Origin: Siniperca chuatsi
Taxonomy: Eukaryota; Chordata; Actinopteri; Centrarchiformes; Sinipercidae
Length of the DNA stretch: 64,000 nucleotides
Reading direction: 5' to 3'
Assembly (NCBI RefSeq): GCF_020085105.1
Contig: NC_058065.1
Span: 1,757,310-1,821,309 of the forward strand
Shown: positions 1 through 10,331 of the stretch, one piece after another
Numbering within the stretch: the first letter of the stretch is position 1
Layout: each line of letters starts with the position of its first letter
The notes under the pieces: generated by a model
The model's input: only the letters and a program-made list of their open reading frames with translations
The model's database searches: none
Told to the model about the DNA's origin: nothing
Program-made: the position numbers and the translations under genes

Positions 1-1564
1 CAGCTCGGACCAGCTCCAGCAGCGGGGCGGGGCTGGTCCTACGCTCCCAATCCACCGATGTGTACCAGAACCTTGCCCTGGAGGACTGGATCGACGCCAA
101 CGTGGACCTGCAGCAGCGCAGAGTCCTGCTGCTGTGGAGGAACCGGCCGGCCGTGGTCATCGGGCGCCACCAGAACCCCTGGGCCGAGTGCGACCTGCCG
201 GCCATGAGGAGGGCGGGGATCCCCCTGGCCCGCAGGCGGAGCGGCGGCGGGACCGTCTTCCACGACCTCGGGAACCTCAACCTGACCTTCTTCGCCTCTA
301 AGAAGGCGTACGACCGGCAGAGGAACCTGAAGGTCGTCACAGAGGCTCTGAGGCGGCTCCGGCCGGGACTGGACGTCCAGGCCACCGACAGATTCGACAT
401 TCTACTCAACGGACGCTACAAGATCTCAGGTAGGGAGGGGGGGCGGGGCGGGGCGGTCCAGTTATTTAGATTATTCTGAGGAGAGAAGTCAACTCCAAGT
501 CCCAGAGTGCACTGCAGCAGGAACTTCAGATAAGATGTTGGCGCTCTGTAAGCTGTTGTTTGTTTCCAGGCAGTGCGTCCAGACTGAGCAGGAAGTCGTC
601 CTACCATCACTGCACCCTGCTGCACTCCGCTGACCGCTCCGCCCTCGCCGCCGTGCTCCGCCCCTCTTGCCCCGGCATCCACAGCAACGCCACGCCCAGC
701 GTCCCCTCACCCGTCGCCAACCTGCTGGACCACGCCCCCTCGCTGCAGTGGGAGGAGCTGCTGGACGCCCTGGCGCACCAGTACAATGCAGGTAAATGAT
801 TCATTGAGGGAATAACGTGGGAGAGCGAGTGTTGCTCGCTGCTGCCACTAATCGAGGCAGAGCGGCAGCCAATCAGGCTCCTGCTGGAGGGTGATGTCAT
901 CACGACTTGAGGGAAACAAAAACATAAATCTCATTTCCGTCTGTCGTTAGACAATAAAGACTTGATCTGTATTTCTTTTATTTAATCAACTAAATAAAAA
1001 ACATATAACTGTATGTATTTGCTGGTTTAACGTGTCGCCTCGCTGCAGTGATGTCACAGTGTACCGCAGGGTGTGTCGGTACGCTGTGACATCACTGACG
1101 GTCTGTTACCTGGTCTTCTAATTTAAATGTGCTTTTCATTCGGACCCTCAGAGTTCAGCCTCAGCGCTGCACCGACCCTCGTCAACCCCGCCGATGAGTC
1201 TGCATTTCCTGGTCTCGGCAGGACGGCGGCGGAGCTGCGTGGCTGGGAGTGGACGTTCGGTAAGACGCCTAAATTCAGCGTCCAAACCCTCCTGGACCTG
1301 ACGGACGGCCGGCCGTCTGCTCGCAGCGCCGCCCGGCTGCGCATGGAGGTAAAGAACGGCGTGATCGAGAGCTGCGAGCTGGACGTCGCTGCAGACTGGC
1401 TGCCCCGGCGGCTGAGCGGCGAGCTGGGCGGCGTGCTGGTCGGGGAGAGGTTTTGTCGGCAGCGGGCGGCCGCAGCTGTCACCGCGCTGCTGCGGGCCGA
1501 GAGCGGCGAGCTGCAGAACAGGCTGCGCAGCCTGTGTGACGCCGTGCTGTCTGTGACGGGCTGA
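1..1564 (+). CDS. lipt1: lipt1, lipoyltransferase 1 (5'-partial, 3 exons)
   Basis: Mitochondrial enzyme of protein lipoylation; in animals it passes lipoyl groups to the E2 subunits of 2-oxoacid dehydrogenases. Coding exons are 3-429 (open at the window edge), 570-791 and 1152-1564, with GT..AG introns and matching phases (codon-split G and E residues at the junctions). The translation follows vertebrate LIPT1 closely: [20 protein letters not shown], then the lipoate-binding loop [19 protein letters not shown], the family lysine motif YKISG at the end of exon 1, and [10 protein letters not shown] in exon 3. The stop is TGA at 1562-1564. The N-terminus with the mitochondrial targeting peptide lies upstream of the window. 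I recall the mammalian coding region as a single exon, so the two introns are worth noting. Family assignment is very secure. Confidence 0.96.
1046..1097 (+). other. 21-bp hairpin in lipt1 intron 2
   Basis: Arms 1046-1066 and 1077-1097 are reverse complements except at one position, which is a G-U wobble in RNA, and are separated by a 10-base loop. Each arm contains a TGATGTCA/TGACATCA-type palindrome. It sits inside intron 2 and not at its ends, so it is not a mirtron. Function unknown. Confidence 0.8.
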
Positions 1565-2700
1565 AACAACTCGGCCGCTTGTGCGGAGGGCGATCCGTCG
1601 ATCCGTCCACGCTACTGCGCCCCCTAGTGACGCTCACAGAGACTCAGTGCGTCATTTAAAAAGTCCCAGCGCCCCCCAGAGGCCGGCAGAGCAAACAGCA
1701 TCCTGATCATCTGTTCTGGGACGTTTACATCAGTCATATTTACAACTGCAGCTGCTACGATCAGCTAATTAATCGATTAGCTGATCGACAGAAAATCAAT
1801 CAGCTGTTTAACTGACATCCTGCTGCTGCCATGGTGACGGGAACTCCTGCAAGTCATAAACTTGTGCGTCACATGGAAGAACAAATGAATAAAAGTGAGA
1901 AATAGAAATACCCGATGAAGGTCATATAGACAGAAATTGTGAATAAATATACCTGTTTACTCTCGCAGACAATTTGTAGTTTTTAAGTCTTTATTGTTCA
2001 TGTTTTTTTCCTCCATTTTACTCTTCACTGACGTGCAGGAAGCATTTTATGACACGTGAGGAAGTAAAATGAGCTCCTGTATCACAGCAGCTATTGTTTC
2101 CTCGTGCATATTTACAGTGGAAATGGGTAAAAATGTTTAAATTATCAATAAGTCAGACTCCCCAAAAACTTCTACAGCATTGACCTTTCAAAATAAAGGT
2201 ATCCGAGCTGTGACAAGTGAAATCTGTATTAATCTATGTAGCCGAATCTCTTATTATTGATCATTTGTGGGTCAAAAAGATCATGACTAACCTCAGACAG
2301 GTCATGTCGCAGGACGCATGCGCACTGCTCCCGATTCTAGCCATGCGTGCTGCTGGAGAAGACAGGAAAAGGAAGAGGTGCCACTCTGCTAATATCTCCT
2401 GGAACCAAATGCTGATTCTCGGCATGTTGGTGAAATCTGGACTTTTATTACAAATGTATTTATATTCAATCCCACTGATATATTTTATATTTATATATAT
2501 ATAACATTTTTAATAAATAAAGTGACAAATTATTTGAGATTTTACATACTTACATTAACGTGTACGCAATTTATTCAGATATGTTTATTTTTATATATTT
2601 AATTTGAATTGCTTTGTATAATATAATATAATATTTATGTACGTTTATTATAATGTTGTTTTACATTTTCTAAATTTCTGGACAATAAATAACGGTTTGC
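1565..2700. other. lipt1 3' flank and lipt1-eif5b spacer
   Basis: No coding exon recognised. An AATAAA hexamer at 1888-1893 and another at about 1941-1946 are candidate poly(A) signals for lipt1. 1741-1800 resembles the fish repeat family with alternating ATTAATCGATTA motifs. The rest becomes strongly AT-rich (2440-2660). A 95-codon open frame at 2217-2504 shows no recognisable domain and is not called. Confidence 0.5.
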
Positions 2701-2877
2701 ACGTACTCCGTTTCTATGGAAACGACAGCGCGTTCACAGATCGGACGGTGAGGGGAAAGCGGCGGAGTGAGTCCTCTCCTCTGTGGCAGTAAATAGGCGA
2801 TCTTTGTCTGATGCGCGCAGTCGTGTGTGTCGACCACCGGAGAGAGAACCGGAGACCCGGAGAACCGCAGCGGCAGG
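2700..2877 (+). promoter_or_regulatory. putative eif5b promoter and 5' UTR
   Basis: This stretch directly before the eif5b ATG is CpG-richer than the AT-rich sequence before it and has no TATA box. It contains a palindromic GTTTCTATGGAAAC at 2710-2723, close to the X-box recognised by RFX factors. The transcription start is not determined. Inference from position and composition only. Confidence 0.45.
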
Positions 2878-3940
2878 ATGGGGAAGAAACAGAAGAAATC
2901 CGGAGAGGACAGGTAGAGAAAACACCACCTGGCTCCCCACGTCACCTGTCCAAACTAACACCCGACAGGGGTGAACTTTCCTGCCCCGTTAGCGCCTCAA
3001 AAAAAGGCCCGTTAGCCCGCTGGTTTCACTGTTAGCTTAGCGGCTAGTTGCGCTAGCAGATGCTAACCACGAGTCAGTGGAAGTGTGTGTGCAGGTGTTA
3101 ACTTAAACAGCCTGAAAAGATGAATTACACAATCATGCGGGTCGACACGGGCTCACCTGGGCCAAGCCCAGCCTGTAAGGGCTTGTTCACAGCTTCGGTG
3201 CTGGGTTTGTTAGCTTGGGAAATCAGCCTAGTTAGTCAGCTAGCTAGCTAGCTTAGCGTTAGCTTTGAGCACTGTGTTTCAGGAACCCTGACAGTCAGAA
3301 AAACGGCCCCTAAAACTGTGTTTTAACAGCGTGAACTTTAACGTGTGGAAGCTAGCTGCTAAATGCTAACACGAGCCACAACTAGGGGGCTGGACTTGAG
3401 CAGCTAAGCTAGTTGTTAGCCCGTTCATGTGTGTGCAGCTAAGGCTGATGTAATGCTGAGTGTTTGCTCACCTGCCGCTGTTCGCTCGCACACCTGAGGA
3501 GCTCCTCCTGAGTCATCTCATTACAAGTAAAGGGGGACAGATGGTCCTGCAAGTCTCCCAGAACCTGGACGTGATGGGAGGAAACCCTTTTGCAGTGTAA
3601 TGTCCTGGATTTAATGAGAAATGTATTTAAATAACGTGGCTACAACCCAAGAACTGAAAAGTAAATAAGCACATTTACATTTGAGAAACTTTAGAAATTT
3701 TCAGATCAAGAAAAAGCCAGTATGTGATCACTTTATAAAACATGATATATAGATTAAACTGTGTATAGAGCCGTTAAAACCAGCGGCTGCAACAGTAAAA
3801 CGCTGATGCTTCAGGAATAATACACCAGCAATGTGATATATTATTGTATGGAGTCGTTTCTCTGGGTTACGAGTACTTTTTCGCTTTTGATAACTCAAAT
3901 ATTTCTATTTAAGTGACTTTTTCAATGCACTTCCTCCCAG

Positions 3941-3993
<53 letters not shown>

Positions 3994-4563
3994 CATATGT
4001 GTGACAGTAATGTGTGGTGGCCTTCCTGTTTGTGATAAACATTAGTGTCCAAAGTCTTTAAAACACCAGTTTCATCTGTTCACATCTTCGTGTAAACTCC
4101 GTGTTACATTAACGTGCATGCAGCAACGCCGTTGATAGAAAGAGGCTAAAGACGTTATTTATATTATCTTCAGGATGGAAAGGACAAGTCTTTTTAAACT
4201 TATTTTGTTCTTCTTCTTATTATTGGTGCAAAAACACTTTCAGCTACGAACAGAAACCAAACCAGTAATAACGGCGTTTAGCCGAACGTTTCGGGGGAAA
4301 TCTGTTAAAGTGCAGGAGAAGAGCGACGCTGGGCGTCAGAGGCAGCGGCTGCTCTCGGATCAGACTGTGCTGGCTGCGCGTCAGAGGGCTGATGGGAAAT
4401 AAAAGGCTGTGGCGGAAAATGGCGAGTCAGCAGCTTTTCTTGTGTTCGTATTGTTCTGACACACAGAGAGAGAGAGAGAGAGAGGCCTGCTTACTGCGCT
4501 AACGTCGCTTCACCTGCGTGTCCACTCACAGTTTAAAGGTTATAACCAGGCGTTGAGTTCAGG

Positions 4564-4598
<35 letters not shown>

Positions 4599-7500
4599 GT
4601 TGTTGTTGATCTGACTTCAGCGCCAAAGACGACGGCATCGACATCGACGCTCTGGCTGCGGAGATCGAAGGAGCCGGAGCCTCCAAGGAGCCGAAAGGGA
4701 AGAAGAAGAAGAAAGGAGCCAAAAAGGACGACTTTGAGTACGACGCTGCGCCTGCTGCTCTTCTTCTCTCTTTCTTTTGTTTCCCCTCTTCTTCTTCTCT
4801 TCCTCTTCAGCTTCTGTAGCCTGGTTTCCATCCAAACACAGCGCACGTCTTTAACCGGATGTACGGAAAATGAATCTGCGTTTCCGTCCGCTGACGTTAA
4901 AGACGGACCGCTGGTGGAGCCGATCCTCCTGCCGCTAAAGCGTCGCAGAAGAAGAAGAGGACGCAGCGGGACGGCGCCGTGAGAAGAGCTCCAGAGGAAG
5001 CTCAGGCGAAGGGAAACCATGTTTCTGTTTGATGTGTTAATGTGAGGAAGGTTACAGCCTCCTCGTCGCTGCTTCATGTTCGTCGTCACTTATTCGCTCA
5101 GCCTGTTTCTGTTTTGCTTTTAGCGTTAAATTTCCCTCAGCCAAGCGGGAAAAAACGTGGCGATGTTTTGAGGTTTGTAAAAAACAGCCGGATGGAAACG
5201 CACCTACTGATCTTGTGTTTGTCCTCCTGCAGTGAGGACGACATCCTGAAGGAGCTGGAGGAGTTGTCTCTGGAGACTCAGGGAGGAAAGGCAAAGGTAA
5301 CCACACCTGAGCGGTGTTTTCCTCCGTAACTAATCGGCTCCGCCAGCAGGAAGTGAAGAGACGGGTGTGCTGATGAAGGCCGAGGCTAGCGACGCTCTCT
5401 CTCTCTAGCTCTGTTCGAGTGCTTTAGTAGCGGCGAGGCTTTCCCGATACACAAACACGTGGAAAAAGGTGCGAAGACGGCAAAAGGCTACAGAGACAGA
5501 AAGTCACGTGCTCACAAATCTCCGATCTGTAAAAAAATAACGTTCACGTACAAAAACCGTGCTAGTAAAAGATGTAACTGTAAAGAAATACATTTCCGTA
5601 AATGGCGAGCTGAGATATTTTCGAATACATTTGCAATTAACCGTGAAACCGAAGAGAAAAGCAAGTTTGACTTTTTCATCCCAGAGCAGCGCAGCTCGTC
5701 TCAGGAGGTTCGTTGCTTTATTTATGTTTACATTTTCCTGTGATTGTTGCTCGGTTACGTTGACAAAACTAACGAGATCCTCGTCAGAGCGATTAGTCAT
5801 TAAACGTTCTCTGTCGCATGTTATAATATTATAACATTTCAGAGACCACGTGGTGAGTTGACAAATCAAGAACACATTCGGCTCCTTTTTTACAATCTAG
5901 TGTTACTTTCCTTACATTCAGTCGTATTGAAGTAACTCTGCTAGTGCTGTTTCTCTCTGGTCCGCAGGCGCTATCTGGTTTTAAATCCCGATATTTGGCC
6001 TCTGATCCCTGAAAGCGCCGGCGTCTTGCTGCTCGAGCTGCGCGGAAACGAATTCAACCCGCCTCTCTTTCCCTCCGCAGAAATCAGACGCCGCAGAGGA
6101 CGTGGAGGGCGTCGAGCCTCCTAAACCAGAGAAGAAGAAGACCAGGAAGGGAAAGAAGGGCGGAGGCAGCCCTGGGGAGGAGGAGGGTGATGAAGGTGAA
6201 GCTCGGGTTGATGAAGAGAGGAACGGAGAGCAGAAAGATGACAAGAAGGTGAGGAATCGATTGTAGACAGTTTATATTAGTAAAGTAAAGTTTTTAAGCA
6301 CAAAGTGTCGGTTTCCCTGCCGACGTGATGAAGTCAGTGCGAGCAGCGTACAAAACGAGCCTTTTGTCCCTCCTGAGCCTCCGTACTGTTTGAACCTTTT
6401 CTCTCCCCGTCTCCAGGCGCCTCCTGCTGCTCCTCCTTCTGTCTCTGACGAAGACAGCGGCTCATGTTCTCGCCTCAAGACCAAAAACGGCAAGAAAGGC
6501 AAAAAGCCTTCAGCGTCGGACGCAGAGGAGGACAAAGATGAGGATGAAGGCGTGAGGAGGAGGAGGAGGAGGAGGGAAGGAGGACGACAAGTCGGAGGAC
6601 GACGAGGAGTTCGCCTCCAGGCGGGACAAGAAGAAGAAGAACAAAGGCAAGGCGGCGAAGGCGGAGAGCGAGGATGAGGAGGAGGACGATGAGGAGGAGG
6701 AGGGAGGAGGCTTCAAGCTGAAGACGGCGGCGCAGAAGAAGGCTGAGAAGAAGGAGAGGGACAGGAAGAAGAAGGAGGAGGAGAGGTTGAAGCGGATGAA
6801 GCAGAAGGAGAAGGAGGCCGGCGTGGAGGCTAAGAAAGAGCCAGAGAAGAAGACGACAGAGGAGATGGCTCCGCCTGCAGACGTGATGGAGGAACAGGAA
6901 GGGGCGGAGCCAGCAGCGGAGGGTAAGCGCAGGCTCGTTTCTTCGAGTTAATCAATGAATCTTAAAGCTGCTGTCTTTCACGCTTTTTTTTTTCTTCTTC
7001 TGCGTCTTTCTGCAGAGGAGGCCGAGGGCGACAAGAAGAAGAAAGACAAGAAGAAGAAGAAGGGAGAGAAGGAGGAGAAGAAGAAGGGACCCAGCAAGGC
7101 CACAGTGAAGGCCATGCAGGAAGCTCTGGCCAAGATGAAGGAGGTGGGGCATTCTGGGAAACGCAGTAATGGGAGTTGCGATGGGAGTCTCTTGGACGTC
7201 TGAGAATAACGGTGTTGTTGTTTGCAGGAGGAGGAGCGAGCCAAGAGGGAAGAGGAGGAGCGGCTGCAGAGGCTGGAGGAGATGGAGAAGCAGAGGCAGG
7301 AGCAGGTAAAACACCTCCTCCTTTCACTTCTGTTTCGTCTCATGTGTCGTCTCCTCCGTGACCTTTGACCCCCCCCCCCCCCTGCGTCCGCCCCGTTAGG
7401 AGCGTCTGGAGCAGGAGCGTAAGGAGAAGAAGAAGCAGAAGGAGAAGGAGAGGAAGGAGCGCCTGAAGAAGGAGGGGAAGCTGCTGACGAAAGCCCAGAG

Positions 7501-10123
7501 GGAGGCTCGAGCTCGGGCCGAGGCCACGCTCAAGTTGCTGCAGGCTCAGGGTGAGAGTCCGTCCACCAATCACATCGCTGGCGGGCTGGAGGACCAATCA
7601 GTGATCAGTCAGTTAAAGGAGTAGCGGAGGCTTAGAGGTCACTTTCACGCCTGCAGTTGGGTCTAAATTTAGTTCCACTCCAAGAGGGGTTTCTTTCCTG
7701 ACAGCGCTTTCATTTTTAAACATGTCTTCCATCGTAAAGTCCCGCGGTTGGTCCGTTTGCTGGATCCTGACTGGAGGTGGACCTGGACTCGGTCCGGCTG
7801 CGAGCCTTCACGCTAGTCTAAAGACGGCGAGCCAAGCGGGCGCGAAAGCGCGCCGTGTGTCCCGAATCTCCCCCTACTTACTGTCTGGCACCGTGTAGTT
7901 AACTAACTGTGAATGTGCCGCGCAGGTGTGGAGGTGCCATCCAAAGACTCGATGCCAAAGAAGAAGCCGGTTTACGGAGACAAGAGGAAGAAGAAGCCCA
8001 GCGCTCAGACTCCTGAAGGTGCAGCTCCCGTTCATCGCTGAACGACTGAAACTCACTCGTTCTTTAACAAAACAAAAAAAAAAACCAAACAAAACTCTTT
8101 TCTCCCTCCGTCCCAGAAACGTCAGAGGTGACGTCGCCGACGTCGGAGACCCCGGAGCCTGTTGCCATGGAGACGGAGGCCGAGAGGCCGGCGGCAGAGC
8201 CAGGTGAGCGGAGGAGGAGTCGGGAGGGAGGGAGGGAGGGCAGAGGAAACTCTGTGTTTCTCACCGTGGTGACGACTTCTTCTTCTTCTTCCTCTCTTTG
8301 TGTGCAGAGGTGAAGCCGGACGCTGCTGTGGACGACTGGGAGGCCATCGCCACTGACGAGGAGAAAGGTGAGGCGGCTGCAGGTGTTTCATCGTCACTCA
8401 TTTATAGCGCTGGAGCAGTTAATAGATTATAGTTTTATTTGTTTAATCTGGATTTAACCATGGCGTTTCTTGAGATAAATGGTCTCTTTTACAAGGAAGA
8501 CATAAACGTTCATTTACATTGTTCACATACAGACAATAAAACACAGTTCTGTTCTTCGTGCGGCCTTTGAACGACTGATATGAAGTTAGTGTCGGGGTGC
8601 GCAGTGTGAAAATACCGTTCGCCTATTACGTGATAATTGGGGAATAGTTTTTTCCTGCTTCCGGCGTCTCGTCTCTGTAAATCTTTGGGTTATTGAACTA
8701 AAACCAGACATCTGAAGACGGTTTTCGGACATTTTCTAGACTGAAGGATTCATTGATTAACAAAATAAAGCACTGGGCTTGCTAGTTAACGTTGATTACT
8801 GGAAACTAATCAGCTGTGGACATTGTTTGTTTGTTTGTTTCGGTCTTTTCACGGCGTTTGTTACTACGAAAAATACAAAACATCACCAGACTTCTGCAGT
8901 TTCTGTTGTAAAGGAGAAGTACTCGAGGTAAACTGTCAGCAGTAGTTTCAGAAAGAAGTACTCGAGGTAAACTGTCAGCAGTAGTTTCAGGAGTACTCGA
9001 GGTAAACTGTCAGCAGTAGTTTCAGAAAGAAGTACTCGAGGTAAACTGTCAGCAGTAGTTTCAGAAGTACTCGAGGTAAACTGTCAGCAGTAGTTTCAGA
9101 AAGAAGTACTCGAGGTAAACCGTCAGCAGTAGTTTCAGAAAGAAGTACTCGAGGTAAACTGTCGGCAGTAGTTTCAGAAAGAAGTACTCGAGGTAAACTG
9201 TCAGCAGTAGTTTCAGAAGTACTCGAGGTAAACTGTCAGCAGTAGTTTCAGAAAGAAGTACTCGAGGTAAACCTGTCAGCAGTAGTTTCAGGAGTACTCG
9301 AGGTAAACTGTCGGCAGTAGTTTCAGAAAGAAGTACTCGAGGTAAACCGTCGGCAGGTTTATTAAAACGTTTCTTGGTTTCAGAGTTGAAGAAAGTCCAC
9401 ATCGAGGTGAAGGAGGAGACCACTGCTCCGCCTCAGCCTACAGGCAGCGAGGAAGACGAGGAGGAGGAAGACGAGGAAGAGGACGAAGAGGACGAGGAGG
9501 ATGAGGAGGAAGACGAGGAGGACGAGGAGGAGAGCGACGAGGAGGGGGAGAAGGAGGCGACGGCGGCGAGTCAGGGGAAGAGGAGGGCGGCGAAGGAGAG
9601 CGAGGACGACAGCAGCGAGAGCGAGGACGACGGCAGGACGAAGGAGGAGCGGCTGTACGACCGAGCCAAGAGGAGGATCGAGGTGAGAGGAGCTCAGGAG
9701 GAGCGGGAGCTCGCCCCCCCCCCCCTCGCCCCGTCTCCGACTGACCAGCTGTGTGTGTTTCCATAGAAACGGCGAGCGGAGAACCTGAAGAACACAGACG
9801 TGGACCGGCTGAGGGCACCGGTGGTCTGTGTGCTCGGACACGTCGACACCGGCAAGACCAAGATCCTCGACAAGGTGACGTTTACTGACTGTTTCCCGAG
9901 GGCTTACTGTACAGTATCTTGACTGTTACTGGCTGTTTACGCTTAACTGACTGGTTTCCAGTTTACTTGCAGTTAACTGGCTGTTTACTAACTTGTTAAC
10001 AGCCAGTTAACTGCCTGTTATCCTGTGGACAGACTGGTTCACTGTTTAGCTTCTTACTACAAGTTTACTGACTGTAACGGCCTGTAGTAACCCTTTCATC
10101 TGTGTGTGTGTGTGTTTTCTGTG

Positions 10124-10161
<38 letters not shown>

Positions 10162-10284
10162 CTGCGACACACTCATGTCCAGGACGGGGAGGCCGGAGGA
10201 ATCACTCAGCAGATCGGAGCCACAAACGTCCCGAAAGAGACGATTGAGGATCAGACCAGGATGGTTAAAAACGTACGACGACAA

Positions 10285-10331
<47 letters not shown>

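Larger units (their letters stand above)
2878..9682 (+). other. eif5b: eif5b exons 1-12: charged N-terminal region
   Basis: Exons: 2878-2912, 4621-4737, 5233-5296, 6081-6248, 6417-6922, 7016-7143, 7228-7305, 7400-7550, 7926-8018, 8117-8203, 8308-8367, 9384-9682. They encode conserved blocks [20 protein letters not shown], [53 protein letters not shown] and GVEVPSKDS. Exon 12 carries an almost uninterrupted Glu/Asp tract followed by [16 protein letters not shown], which leads into the G domain. This region is low in sequence constraint across animals except for these blocks. Purine-rich codon repeats make exon 5 (GAG/AGG) and exon 12 prone to indels or misassembly. Confidence 0.9.

Noticed and set aside
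4559..5089. 176-codon minus-strand frame overlapping eif5b exon 2
   Set aside because: Antisense of Lys-rich codons plus microsatellite sequence; no domain and no conservation.
9380..9841. 153-codon minus-strand frame and other frames opposite eif5b exon 12
   Set aside because: Antisense shadow of the Glu/Asp codon repeat; the plus-strand frame is conserved eif5b.
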